From positions 139,744,445 through 139,808,444 of the forward strand of contig JBOZIK010000001.1 in the NCBI GenBank assembly GCA_051453625.1: a DNA stretch of 64,000 nucleotides, given 5' to 3'. Both the position numbers and the translations under genes were made by a program. Below are positions 48,739 to 61,200 of this stretch, one piece after another (the first letter of the stretch is position 1; each line of letters opens with the position of its first letter). The notes beneath the pieces are model-generated. The model was not told the origin of the DNA, did no database searches, and was given only the letters and a program-made list of their open reading frames with translations. This DNA comes from Welwitschia mirabilis. Lineage: Eukaryota; Gnetophyta; Gnetopsida; Welwitschiales.

Positions 48739-48743
48739 GAAAC
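48739..48743 (+). repeat. Right copy of the 5-bp target duplication
   Basis: GAAAC corresponds to CAAAC before the 5' LTR. Codons of the outer integrase resume across it. Confidence 0.75.
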
Positions 48744-49520
48744 TAATATTAAATTATTTAAGAAACATATATTATCTATATTTGGTTATTTTAGAATACT
48801 CATTAGTGATAGTGAAACATATTTTTACAATAAGGCTTTTAATAAGATTCTTTCTAAATGTGAAGTCTCTTAAAAAGTGGATATACATTATCATCCTTAA
48901 GCTAGTGATTAAGTTAAAGGTGCAAATAGGAAAATCAAATAAATATTATAGAAAGTGATAAGTTCAACTAGAGAATGCTAGTCAAATAACCTAACTGATG
49001 TCTTATGAACTTATAGAACTACTTATAAAACACCACTAAGAATGTTATTGTTTAGACTAGTATATGGTAAGTCTTGTTATCTTGCTATAGAACTTGAACA
49101 TAGAGCCTATTGAAACATTTAGCATATGAATTTAAATCTTGATATAGTAATTACTCATAGAAAAACTTAATCTAATGTGTTACAATAGATTAGAATAATA
49201 CTTACAAAATTGTAAAACTTAATAAAGATGAAATTAAGAATCTTTGTAATTGATACATATTTAGGAAAACATTCCATGAAGGAAATATAGTCTTATTGTA
49301 TAACTCTAGATTATGTTTATTTTTCATTAGTCTAGTCTCTATATGACCAAGTTCTTTTATAGTAAAGCACTTATTATCAACTAACATTTTTCTCATATAA
49401 GTTTAAAAAAATTATTTTTTTTGAAGTCAATGGTCATCTCCTTAAACCCTTTCATCCATCCCTTCCATCTTCTTATGAATTTATAAGACTTATCAATCCT
49501 AGTTAATGGCCTTTAACATA
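48744..49520 (+). pseudogene. Integrase, 3' part, of the outer element
   Basis: This picks up the outer Athila-like integrase where the nested element interrupted it. The frame reads LFKKHIL, then LISDSETYFYN (about 48,800-48,835), where the family has LISDGGTHFCN. It then has HYHP (about 48,888), TYRTTYKTPLRMLLF (about 49,008-49,052), LVYGKSC and IELEHRAYW (49,054-49,113), and VNGHLLKPF (49,424-49,450), the usual end of Athila integrase. The second catalytic Asp is retained and the Glu region is lost. Stops are at Gln or Arg-type positions. Confidence 0.8.
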
Positions 49521-50870
49521 AAATAATAATAAATGATATTTGTCTTTTTAAGCTTTTAGTTGAAATTTGATGAATATTTATTTTTTAAGAGGAATTCATC
49601 TCTACTTTGAGTTATTTTATTGAGTTTTTCATCATTTGTGATTTCCAATTTGAAATCAAATAAAGAAAATGTTATTTGTCTACTTTTATGTTATGATTTA
49701 GTTTCAAGCATTCATGGGAATGTGATTACTTCTCTATTAATCTAATGAGTTAATAACCTCCTTTCATGTGCTTTAAAATAAAGGGAGAAAATAAAAGAAA
49801 TAAAAATCCACTATTTAAGCATATATTTCTTTTTTATAATTTCTATTATCTATTTACATTAGGGTTATAGATGCAAGATTGTAATGCAACTCTAATAATT
49901 CATTTGTGCTACTCTTAACCTCATTAGAAGTATAAATTCGCACTAGTGATGTGGCATTAACTTCTTCCTTTACAACATGTTAATTCTATTAGAATAAGGT
50001 ACTACAACATTGAATTTTCAATAAGATCAAATTCTTGAAATATTTCACTTCTCATTTTAAAAGGAAAAAACAGAATGACATTAGGATTGGCCTAAAATTT
50101 CTTATTTTATATGCTTACTTTAACATTTGTTACTTAAAATCTTTTTACTGCTCTTAAACATTCTTTAATTTTTCTAATTAATACTTTTTATTTCCTTCAT
50201 AAATGATAGATTAAAAATTTATGAAAATTAAAATTAGGTGATTTGATACATTTTAGTCTCATTTATTCATAGGTTGTATGATTGAGTATTCATTTCCATT
50301 TGTATTCACCTCATTTCCCATCTCATTTTTCCCTTTCATCCCTTAAAATCCCTTATTTATTTCTATATGAAAACACACTTAAAGGCACAATTTTATTTTT
50401 AAAAATAAATTTAAATGAGATATCTAAGACTAGATTCATGATAATTAATCTAAGCTGTTGACAGAGTTAGATGATTTATGGTTGTAATATTACCCTATTT
50501 CTATATAATCCTTAATCTTAAATCTGTTTTGCACTTTACACGCTAGGTTTCCATGAAGCTTTATCCATTTTCACATTGTCACTTAAGCCTAAAGCCATCT
50601 AGTAAACTTTGTTGATGCCACTACCTTTTATAACTAGTTCTACTTTCCATTTTTACATTCATAGTTTCATCATTTTTGCATATCTTTTTTATAGTATTTT
50701 ATCTTTGTAATCTATTGGTTAGTATAATTTTAGTCTAGACATCTTTCCATTTTTCATTTTTCTTTAGTTTTCAATGATTTTTATTTATAACTATATCATC
50801 CTCTTATTTTTTCATTTATCTTTCATATTTCCTCTTTTTTATTTTTTCATTTCTATTATTGTAGGCCAAA
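49521..50870 (+). other. Integrase-to-accessory-ORF spacer of the outer element
   Basis: AT-rich with no motif. Athila-like elements usually have a long untranslated spacer here. ATTATTGTAG at about 50,855-50,863, just before the next ORF, resembles a splice acceptor. That would fit the spliced mRNA proposed for env-like ORFs, but no donor was identified. Confidence 0.35.
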
Positions 50871-51830
50871 ATGAGTGAAAGATAAGATGCCTTTCTTGAA
50901 GAGAACATCTTCTCCTTCCTTATTTCTCTTTGCGTGTATTTTTACTTGGATAAAATTGAATCTATAAATTAGAAATACTTGTTGAATGAGAAAGATACCT
51001 ACTACTTTCACAAACATGTCTTAGAAAATGGATGATGAATATCCTTGTGTAATTCATTCTTGTATTATTTTTAATTCTTTAGATGTATCTTTAAGTGATG
51101 TAAAAGTTATTTATAAAGTGAAATAATAAGAAATCTTATTCTTCTCATTTAAAAAATTCCTTCACTATTTTTGTAAAGCATTAAATGTTAAATATACTAC
51201 AAATAGATAGGCTTATTTACCTTGTAAGTACCATTACGAAAATTAGCTAGCCCTTTTTAGATTTTTTATATGAAACATTTTAACTACATACAACATAATA
51301 GAGGGTCATAGTAGTTATTTAGACATGATTAAAATAGTTTAAGATAGAAAACCATTTTACATGCCTAAATATTTATTTAGAATCATCCTTGACCATGTAG
51401 ATCATAAAATTAATCTACCCCTTTCATGACTTGTTTTATATTTGATTTACAATACTTTTTTTCATACCCTTAATTATGATAGTTAGAACAGATCCTACAT
51501 ATAGGCCATAGTTCTTAGGAAGATTATGTATCTAAATAAGTGCAATAATAAATATTGGATATCAATGAAACTCCAAGAGGCATAATAAGAGAAACACAAC
51601 AAAAAGAGGCATCACAAGAGAAATATCCTTCTTCTTATCAAGTTTATTCTTCATCATATTCTCCACCTTTAATAAAAAAAAAGGATAAAGAACCCGTTGA
51701 TTAAAATTCACATCACCCTTATTCTTCTCCTTCTTCTCCTCCTCCTTCTTCCACTTCTCTTCCTCAACATTGTTCCTGTACATCTAGTAATACATTTCTT
51801 GAGGAAGTTCCTAAGTCTTAAAATCATCGA
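50871..51830 (+). pseudogene. Accessory (env-position) ORF of the outer element
   Basis: It starts MSER at 50,871, after GTAGGCCAAA. The early part is charged, with several stops and frame shifts. At about 51,315-51,500 it reads YLDMIKIV, PKYLFRIILDHVDHKINLPL and LVLYLIYNTFFHTL, resembling the compact helical domain found in ORFs downstream of pol in plant Athila-like elements. From about 51,600 a Tyr/Ser/Pro-rich tract follows (YSSSYSPPL; SSPSSPPPSS at about 51,722). The order (domain, Pro/Ser-rich tract, charged tail) parallels the accessory ORF of the element at 1-10 kb. The function is unknown. The 73-codon opposite-strand frame is a shadow of the Ser/Pro tract. Confidence 0.5.
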
Positions 51831-54800
51831 TTGGAATGATATTGGGCCAAATGAAGAAGATTTCTAATAAGTAAAAGGATATATATAAGAAATAAAATGA
51901 GATGGAGAAGAATCTTAAAAGAATTATCTCTTATGAACAATAAGTACTTATCTTCTTTCCCTCATTTTCATTTTACTTTTTATTTTCTCTTACATTTTTA
52001 GTTGTAGTAGCATGCATTGTAAATTTTATATTTTACATAAATTCTAGTTGAAATAAGTTTCATATAAGTCAATTACATGTTTAGTTACTAATTCTATTAA
52101 TTTCATGAGTAATTGTTCTTGGTCCATAACTCCAAAAATTCACATTCTTACTATTGATTCCTCATCCAAAACATAAGCATTCAATGCTCCATTTATCTAG
52201 CACCACCATTAGTTCTAACTGATGCCACCATCATTTTACATGACTTCATTCTTAGGTTTTTTTAACAAGTTATTCATTTCATTTGTAATGAATCAAAACT
52301 TAGTATCACTAAAATTTTCTAAAATCTAACTATTAAAAAGTTCCTAATTTATTTTTAACCATTACTTTCCAACATCAATTCTTATTTTGATTTTTATTTG
52401 TATTTTACTTATCATTTCATCATTCATAGTAGACTTCCTCTTTAATTCAATGATTAACCATTTCTCTTAAGAGTTATTTTTATTTGTTTGAATTATTTTT
52501 ATAATATATAAGAATTTACATTACACATTTTTAAGCATTTTTTTACTTATTTTTACATTTTCATGCATTTTATTCTTTTGGCTCATAGATGCATTATTTT
52601 TCTCTCATTTATTCACCCCTCTTACAAACTTTGAGTCTAAAGTCTATTTGGTTAGGGGAAGTGACTATCGCACTTAGAACTTATTAATGTCTTATTATTT
52701 TTACTAAGTCTAATTTTTCCTGTATATTGACCATAATTTTTTAAATTTTTCTCATTATTATTTTGTTATCCTTAAAGTGTTTTACCTTGAAATTTTTATC
52801 ATATTATACAACTTTATCATACATTTTGCTAAGGAACTAAAATAAGGTTGGTTGAAGGGCATGTTAACATGAAAAAATTAATATTTATTTTAAGTTATTA
52901 AGATTAGTCTAGCATTATTAATTTATTTATTTCATGTTTTTATGCATTCATTATGATTAATGCTAATTAAATTTCAATTTACTAATATTTAACGTCCAAA
53001 CTACATTTTATAGTTTAGTATCAAGCTAAGAAAAATTATTACAAAATCTAGATAGTTCACTTCAAAAGAAGTTAGTGGAACCATTAGATTTAATGATGTG
53101 TCAGTTTAGATGCAAATCTTCACTCATTCTTACATTCTAAGATTATTAGCCTACTAAGTCAAGTGAGCCTATAATTGATAGGATCTAAGGAGGTTAACCT
53201 TTATACAAATTTCTAAGAATCCTAATTCTAACACTAATTTTCATTTATGAAAAGCCACTTTGGCCTTGTGTATATTGTTTTTGATAGTCATGAAGCATTG
53301 TGATGGCTAAGTTATTTTTTATCATTATTAAGGGATCATATGTCATGTATTGTTTTTAAGATTTTCTATTACAGAAGAGCTAGTCCTTCATGGTTATGAT
53401 GATATTTCAAGCTTTATCTTGATTTTTACTTAATATAGTTCTATTTTAATTATGTACTAAAGGCTAGAGTTTATTCAATTTGATATCTTAATTTTAGATG
53501 TATTCCTTTATCATACTTATTATACTTAATAGAGATTAGAATATTATTAAAAAATTTTATTTTTTTAAGTGATTTTTTAAGACTTAATCTTAGTCCATAG
53601 CTTGCTTCACATTGATGCTTTTTGGGAATAAAATTCTATTTTTCATATTTTTGGAATTACGTAAAAGAGTTAAGATGGCTTAGAAGTCTCCACCATTACT
53701 AATATGATGAATAAGATTATGTCACCTTACTTGAGCCTTATTAAATGCTTGATAGAATCATCTATAATAATTACAAAGTAAGTTTACTTTTATTAAAGAG
53801 TGTAATTATTATTGTTGTGTGCATCCTAGACTTAAGGCTATGAATCATTTATAACTCAGTTTATTGGTTAACAATAGATTTTTTCTTTAATAATTTATAA
53901 CATACTATTACTTTATAACATTTATAGACTTTATTTCATGAAAGGATTTACTATTCAAACCATACATTTATCCCTTGGGAAGAAGGAAGCTAGCACTATA
54001 CTTCAAACAAAAGTCCTAGTTTATTGGTAAAATTTGGGCTTTTCTTCATCTAGATTTATATCGTAGGACAAACTCTCAAACTCATAATACTTATAGAAAT
54101 AAAAATTATAGTAAAACTATTCCACAATAGTTATCATAATTCTATGCTCAAAAAATGATCTTTATGTCACTTAAAGTAATAATCAAAGAAGTATGATAAA
54201 TGTAAGTGGCCTACCCAATGATCTTTATCATACAAAGTGCTCTTTTCGTAGAATTCTAGGCCTTTGTTATAAAATTAATACCTTCTTCTACCAATAGGTA
54301 ATGTTAATTTTGAGCTTCAAGCTAGCTAAATAACAAGGTAAATAAAGAGAAAGAAAATAAGAAAATGTCCTCTTCAATAAAGGTACCTCATCTCCTAATT
54401 ATGATGTTCTATAATGGCTAAAATGAAGAAAACAAAAATAAAAACGATGAAGAAGAAGTGGAAGAGATAAGGGAGTTAGAGCAAAAATATAATAGGAAAA
54501 TATAGAAAAAGGAAAAATAAATAGCTTTCTAATGAAGCCTAGATTTTGAATAAAATATGGTATTAATAAATAATATTTTAAATTAATTTTTGTACTTTAA
54601 TACTACAATTAGAGGTATGTTTTCACTTTTTAGATGGCTACTACCTTAGACATTCAATTACCTTAAGATTATACAATATGATCTAGTTCAAGGCTATTCA
54701 TGATGCTTGCAGTCAAGAGATTAAAATTGAGGGAAAAAATGAGTATCATGTATGACTACTCTAATGTCAAATCTCTATAGATGATTCATAGTCCCTTTTC

Positions 54801-57141
54801 CATCACCATATATCATCCTCTTATTAATGTAATAATTCCAATACATTCTAATATGAGGTGCATGACACTAGATGACATTGGAGCCTTTTGGAACATTAGC
54901 ACCTTGGAAAAATGCATTCTGAGAGGCATAATATATTAATTTCTAGTTAATTTTTAGGTTAAAATTGATAAATTCATGTAATGTAATCCTTAAAGGATAA
55001 AACGAAATTAAGTTTTATTTATGAATTCTTAATAGTTATGTATGAAACTACTTGTAACACTACAATACAAATTCTAAGAGTAAAATGATGTTGTAATGCC
55101 ATGTGAGAGTTTTGTAAAAGAAGACATGAAACACATGTGAATTAGCAATGGTCTTGGCAACTCCTAATCTATAACTAGTACTAGACCACTTATAAAGATC
55201 CCATTTAGTGTCCATACCATCATATTATCATAATATCATTTTATGTCAAATTTTCTATTCTCATGCATTGGAAAACATTTTCTATTCATTTTCTTCATTT
55301 TTCTTTATTTCCAAGTTGATCTTCTCTCTATATCAATTTTGTAAACCTTCTACATTCCTTATTTACATTTTTACTATCATCTAATTTCATTTTTACCCTC
55401 TTTAACCCTATCATATTCCATTTTGTATCATTGTTTCTCCCATTTCCATTCATCTGGAGAGCATTATAGGGGTGACAAATTGTACATTATTGGGTGGGGA
55501 AGGATAAGAGAAAGCATCAAATCTTGTAAGAAATTAAATGGAAGACTAGTAGAAAGGGTTGTGCACTCTTTTTAAATTCAATAAGTGTTTCTTTTATTTA
55601 TGTTTTTCATGTTTTTTATTACTTGATTTATGCATGCTTATCATGATTTTATTTAATGTAATTAGACTTTTTATAACTTGTAGCATAATTAGTACTAATT
55701 AGATTATAGAACAATTAGTACTTTCATAGGAGTTTGAATTTTTACATGTTTAGTCACTCTTTGTTAAAATAAATAATGTATTTTTTTTAATTCTCTCTTC
55801 TTTCCTATATTCTTTTCATTTTCTAGTACATGTCTCATGATTGCACTTTTTTGTCTAAAGTAATTGATGTTGAATTTCTATTCTATTCTATTGAAAAGTT
55901 ATAGAATGAAATAAAAGGCTATTAGTTATGCTTTTCTTATACTAAATTTATTTCTTATTGAAATAATTAATCTCTCTTATTTCTCCTTTCTTAAAAATTA
56001 AAGTGAAATAATTAATTTTAGCTCTTGTTTCATCCATAACTTTTTCTTTACAACTCTAATGGCTCTAAACATGTGTTTATAGATTCCTCTCATCATTTAG
56101 AAAATTTCATTCTCAAAGTGTCAGAATCCAAATTTGGCCTCTAAAAACCATTTTTTGATGATTTTTAGGCTTATTTGTAGTTTTATTTAGAAAAATATCT
56201 AAACTATCAAATCTTATTTTTTCTGATTTTATAGAGTGACTTTATTAGTCACTTTTAATATGTTTTTAGAAATTAAAGATTTTATATTGTAGTAGTTTTT
56301 TAATTAATTTCAGAATACAAAATCTAGTTTTTCCTAAGTTTTATGATTTGTTTAATATTCTTGGTTAAATTAGGGTTGACTATAATTTTTTGCTAATTTT
56401 TTAAATGAACTATTTTTATCGATTGTAATTAATTATACTTAGTCTTGAATATTTAGTTTAGAAACTTGTTTTGTGGCATATTCTTAGTGTTTCAAGAGTT
56501 ATGAAAATTTTTAAGTCTATTTTCCTGAATGTTTTCTTTCCCTTTCTCTCTATTCTTTATTTCTTCTTATTTTATTACTCGAATTAACTCAAAATTAACT
56601 AGAGTATCATGTCTAAGTTTTTCATAAAATTTAACCTTCCTACTCATTTAGATAAGTTATTAAATATTAGAAAAATTAAATAATTAAATGAGTCTACTTT
56701 CAAATTATATAAAAAATTTATAATCTGTGAAATAAAGTAATGGATAATTAGGTATTTGCATGATCAATTATTTTAGAAACATAAAATTATAGTTATTTTC
56801 TTTTATTTGATTGGTTGAAAGATTAAGTTAGCTACAAATTCATTATTGCTTATGCATGAGTATTTATAGTAAAAGTTAAATACTTGATTTATCATGAAGT
56901 TATTATTTTAGAAGATTCAATTTATTTCAAGTTCACTACTGATTATACATAACTCTCTGTTTGATGCAGTTAAACACTAGATTTTTGATGTATGTTAGAT
57001 TTTTGAAACTGCAGCTTGACATTAATTCTATTAACCTTATCCTCTTCATGCAATGATGTTTATATGTAATCTTAAGTATTTTCTCATATTACTTATTTGC
57101 CTCATGCAGCTAAAGTGATATATCAAATTTTGTTATATTAT
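51831..57141. other. Mostly unassigned AT-rich sequence; presumed 3' end of the outer element and other debris
   Basis: It includes a G-rich TTTGGTTAGGGGAAGTGAC at about 52,648, likely the region before the outer element's 3' LTR. The LTR itself was not identified. A plus-strand lysine/glutamate-rich stretch at about 54,420-54,500 (NDEEEVEEIRELEQKY) suggests a coiled-coil fragment of an unknown ORF. MATTLDIQLP at 54,634 starts another short reading with no known relatives. TGTAACACT at 55,052 resembles an LTR start. None can be developed further from sequence alone. Confidence 0.3.
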
Positions 57142-58516
57142 TGTTCACACCCACTGGCCATACATGGAAAGGAAGGATTAAGGGAATCTAAACTATCTAT
57201 TGAATTTAAGACTTATTATTAGTCCTACTATTAGTCTTATGTTGTAAATACCTAAGTTACTCTCTCATTAGAGTCATAGGAGCTTATCTTTCAACTTGAT
57301 TATGTGAAGCTTGACTTGCTTCTAGGAGCACGTTGGACTTCATTAAGAGTAATTGTGGTCCATAGTCCCTTTTTTTAAATACTTGTATGCCTTGCTTGAA
57401 TCTATTTTCTTGTGTTTCATAGCTTGAAATGAATGCAATATATCTTGTTGTTATGTGTGTATCAATGTTTTCTTATAATTTTGCAGTCTATTATCTGTGC
57501 CTTATGTGAGTCTTCTAGGAGTCTGAGCTTGTGAACTTGTTGTGAACCTTATGTGATCTCTTATCATTTAATGTGTCTGAGTTTTGTGACTAAACATCTA
57601 TAAACCTTGAATATCTTATTGACCATTAACCTTAGTGAAAATAAATTATGAATATTAATCCCAGCTGAGGTAACCAGCTGTTTGAACCCCAGAGAGTGAA
57701 CCTCTCTATTGTGAATCCTAAGGTAACTAGATCAAACCTTAGTCTGAAAGGAAAAGATATGCACACTATTATGAAGATCCTCTCCCTCTTGGTTGTGTGC
57801 AACTGGCTTACTTATACATGATTTGAGATGTCACTAAAGAATATAAAGCTAATAGATGAGCAGTCATGGTCATTTTGTTTATCTTGTTCTTGGAAACCTT
57901 TTCAACCTATTCCTTGTCATGGACCACACTCAAAGTTGTATGGCATTCCGTTCTCATACCACCTGTGCTTGTGTAGGAAACATTGCATGTGAGGATGCCG
58001 AAAAGAACCAGTGGTTGTGTTAATAACTACATGTTATTTATGTGTTGCTTCTGTAGCTATGTGGGTGTTATGTGTCATCCCCTACTTTAGTTGCCATGTG
58101 CATGTCTATAGATGTGTTTAGTTTTTGAATCATATTGTGATAATTATGTGATGCATATACTTAGACTTACTTTCTGTTAATGGAGGAGTATTGTTTCTTT
58201 GATAACTTGAGATAGTTCCATGATATTTTAACTGATAAAAGTATTTCTTATCTCTTCCTTTTCTTTTGCATGGCAAAATGAATTTATTGCATGCCTTCAT
58301 ATTTGTTTAGAATAAAAGCAAAGAAAGCATTTATTTCCTAGTTCTTGAGTAGAAGTTATATTTCTATGTCTAAGGCATGTCATGAGGTAATCTATTTATA
58401 ACTCTTGTCATAGTTCTTGACTTATAGTTAACGTTTATTATTTATCATTAGCTTGGGAAAATTTTTCAACAACATTAAGTCATGATATAACCCATATGAA
58501 ATCTTAAGTGAAGCAG

Positions 58517-58570
58517 TAGTGCGATGGATAGGACAACTTGTAGTTAAGTAGTAGGTCTCAAGATCAATCC
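58517..58570 (+). repeat. tRNA-like (SINE-type) promoter boxes, copy 1
   Basis: TAGTGCGATGG (58,517-58,527) fits RNA polymerase III box A with one mismatch. GATCAATCC (58,562-58,570) fits box B exactly. Spacing is 34-35 bp, as in tRNA-derived SINE heads. I could not fold an acceptor stem, so it is not called a tRNA gene. The SINE tail and target duplication were not identified. Confidence 0.4.
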
Positions 58571-59691
58571 TCATCCCTATACTTTAAAGCAAATGGTGTA
58601 TTTAAAAATTACTATCCCTTCTTTTAATACCTCACCTTATGAGAAGAAAGATATTTAAAAGGGATTAATTATACATCGCATAATATACTGATGCAACTGC
58701 TTGAGTAGGTAAATGAAGCATTTTAATTAAATACCCAGCCTTACATCTTAAGAATAGAACTTGTGTAGTCACTGAGAATCAAACCGCTGACCACACAGTT
58801 AACCTACATTGTTCTTTACCAAAATCCTAATAACTTGAATTCGAAGTGAGGACGCCATATTATTCTAGCATTCTCACGTAGCTGACAACACTCCTCCGCA
58901 CTGCATGCTGCCTACCTCCTGTGCATTGTTCCTTTGCTCTGCGCTATTCCTTTTGATGTTTTCATGTACCTTTCTCTGCTGCGCTCTCAACCATGTCCTT
59001 CTAATGCTTCTTGTCCTTCCTGCGTTGTCCGCTCCCCGTTTTCCTTTCTTCTATCATTGAATATTTCCACCTCAAGAGCCATCCTGTTTCCTTACCGTCT
59101 TGTGTTAAATCTCACTCAAATGCATCCCATTCATTTGCTCCATGCCTTCGCAGGAGGAGCATTATCCTACAAAATGATGAACAATATGCCTATAACCTGT
59201 CTCCTCTACTTTCCAAGGTAGAATTATAAATCCTGTGTTTCCCCCGTTGTGCTGCCTACACACCACTGCTCCACTGAGCCCACATTTTTCTACTCTCCTT
59301 GTGCTCCTCACCTCGTCGTTTTCCCTTGTAAGACTCACCTTTGTGGCCTCTTCTTTTGGCATCTTCCTCGCTCACGTTACCTGTTATTCATCTGGGTCTT
59401 TACACAGTGCCATTCCCCCTCTCCGTTTCCACGTGATCCCCTCCATCTGCATTGCCAGTCTTCATGCAAATCTGCCTCCTGCCTCTCTCTGCGATTGTTT
59501 CCCATCGAGCACCGTTTTCTCTTGATCAGCACCTACGTCTGCGATATCCCATTCTAGCCTTCTCCGCACCTGTCGAACCCGTCGTTATTCATCATCCTGT
59601 GAACTCAACCTTCTTATCTTTTGCTTAAACCAGTTATCTCTTAGTTCATTGATCAGATGATACGTGCCTTGTGACCTTGGCTATCTTGAGT

Positions 59692-59746
59692 TGGTGTAGT
59701 GGTTAAAAACATATGAATACTAGTAGAGTGATTGTGGGTTCAGTTC
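59692..59746 (+). repeat. tRNA-like (SINE-type) promoter boxes, copy 2
   Basis: TGGTGTAGTGG (59,692-59,702) is a perfect box A and GTTCAGTTC (59,738-59,746) a box B with one mismatch, 35 bp apart. The TTGGTGTAGTGGTTAAAAAC opening is typical of plant SINE heads. It may share an origin with copy 1, but the sequences differ. Confidence 0.45.
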
Positions 59747-59760
59747 TCGTCAGGAGAAAA

Positions 59761-61200
59761 AGCCCATAATTTTTATGCAATGCATGACCTTAGTTAAACA
59801 TAGATTGCTATAAAATATAATACTTTGCTTAGATTTAAGTAAGCTCATATACAATAGTGTATACATCTTTGTAAGGTCCTATACCTAGGCATAAGTTAAT
59901 TATTAACGTTTCTTTAATAATTAGGTAAAGTATTATACACTTGATTCACATATTCATCAACCATATAAATTAAATATACAAGTATAACTTTAACCCAAGG
60001 TTTATATGATAGAGATTGGTGTAAATTTTTGGGTGTTACATAGAATTACTTTGATTTAACGAATATTATTATTCTAGTCTTTATCAATTTCCTATTGATT
60101 TAAACCTTGATTTTGATGTTTTAATGCTTTTATAATCTATTTTATGCTTAAGTAAAGAGTTATCTTTTAAGTCAAATATGTTGAAATTTAGCAAAAATCC
60201 TTTTTTTTTTCAATAGTCAATTTGAGTCTAGATTTATAAGTGTTATATTTTGATTCTTAATCAATGTATAGTTTACATACAATAGATTATAATGTTTGAA
60301 TTTATCTAATTACATCCATTTAACATGAGTTAAAGAAGTCAACTTTTCAAGGAAAATTAGTTTTACATATGGAAATAATAGGTAAATTTAAATGGTTAAA
60401 CTTCCTTGCTTATTTATGTGAATTACAAATGATATTTAAAGTCTTATGAATATTCATAAAAGATTACTTCTTCTTATTTAATTTTAATTTGATTTTCAAA
60501 TCTTGTGAAATTATGTGTTTACACATGTAATTTTTCATGATTATTTTATGTCATATAAATTAGTTGTAAGTCACTTAAGAGAAATAGTTGAAGTAACAAT
60601 TTGATAAGGTAATTTTAATATTTTCATATATATTCATGTTAAATATTCCATTAGTTTAATGCTAATGTGCTTCCACTATATTTATAATTTGACCTAGGAG
60701 GTTTCTTTATGATGCAATTCAAACTCTTTATACTTAATTTTCTTTTCTTAAGTTGAATTATCATGTTCAGTACAAATTTAGTTTTACAAAAGATCAAAGC
60801 ATGATCTCCTTGTTTTAAAAATTTATTTTTTACTTCATTCAAAATTTGTATCATTGTTGGAGATCACTTATTATTATTATGTGAAATATTATACCTGTCT
60901 TTCATAATTTACATAAATCGATTAGAAGTTGATTGTTTTTAAGTGATTTTGACATTACAATTGCATTCATGAGCTCATAAGCACTACATTATTCCATTAA
61001 ACCTTCTAGGTACACGTCTTCTATTTTTTATTACTTTATTGTACATTTCTTTTTCTTTCCAATACTATGCATTTGTGAGTAAAATTTGAAAAATGTTGAT
61101 AATTATCATGTTAAAAGTAAACTTTTCTTGAATTAACATTTTTCTAAGGACATATATCATCATGAATTAGGAAAGAAAATGGGAGTTATATCCACTCAAC
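59761..61200 (+). other. AT-rich sequence before the right-hand Athila-like element
   Basis: It presumably contains the leader or 5' LTR of the next element. No tRNA-Asp-type primer site could be found. GGGTGTTACA at 60,031-60,040 could be an LTR end. A 67-codon minus-strand open stretch (60,651-60,854) has no recognised motif. Confidence 0.3.

Larger units (their letters stand above)
38867..48743 (+). mobile_element. Nested chromovirus-like Ty3/gypsy element with 416-bp LTRs
   Basis: Both LTRs are 416 bp (38,872-39,287 and 48,323-48,738), begin TGTAATGTTCC and end near ACATTAAA/ACATTATA. The flanking 5-mers CAAAC and GAAAC are a target duplication with one change. A primer-binding site follows the 5' LTR and a purine tract precedes the 3' LTR. 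Gag, protease, RT, RNase H and integrase relics run from 43.85 to 47.9 kb in plus orientation, with YLDD, DSGAS and HPEIDGQIER motifs as in chromoviruses. LTR divergence is roughly one fifth by eye, so insertion is ancient. Unusually, 4.5 kb between the 5' LTR and gag holds an antisense coding unit and a minisatellite. Confidence 0.85.
36535..52700 (+). mobile_element. Outer Athila-like Ty3/gypsy element, interrupted by a nested element
   Basis: The order on the plus strand is: tRNA-Asp-type primer-binding site (36,538-36,555); about 2.1 kb of poorly readable internal sequence; integrase split in two (38,690-38,871 and 48,744-49,520); an accessory ORF (50,871-51,830); and a TTTGGTTAGGGGAAGTGAC stretch (about 52,648) like the G-rich motif downstream of Athila ORFs. 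Integrase wording such as LVYGKSC.LAIELEHRAYW is characteristic of this lineage. The distance from primer site to integrase is far too short for gag, protease, RT and RNase H, so most of pol was deleted. The 3' LTR was not located, so the right limit is provisional. Confidence 0.65.
57142..59760. other. CpG-retaining, higher-GC block of uncertain identity
   Basis: Composition rises from about 57,140 (TGTTCACACCCACTGGCC) and is highest at 58,850-59,600, where CpG are frequent. Several overlapping open stretches of 66-102 codons occur there on both strands (58,934-59,557). They overlap in different frames and show no known domain, as expected from GC-rich sequence with few stops. The block may be a long LTR, since a possible end GGGTGTTACA lies at 60,031-60,040 and a possible start at 57,142. 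The flanking 5-mers do not match. An exon cluster of a host gene is the other option. Confidence 0.4.

Noticed and set aside
51562-51783. 73-codon minus-strand frame rich in Glu and Lys
   Set aside because: It is the opposite strand of a Ser/Pro-rich tract of the accessory ORF on the plus strand.
58934-59557. Several overlapping open stretches of 66-102 codons on both strands
   Set aside because: They overlap in competing frames, have no known domain and lie in the highest-GC part of the window, where stops are rare by composition. I described the block but did not call a gene.
59692-59746. Functional tRNA gene
   Set aside because: Boxes A and B are present, but I could not form an acceptor stem or a credible anticodon arm, so it is called SINE-like only.
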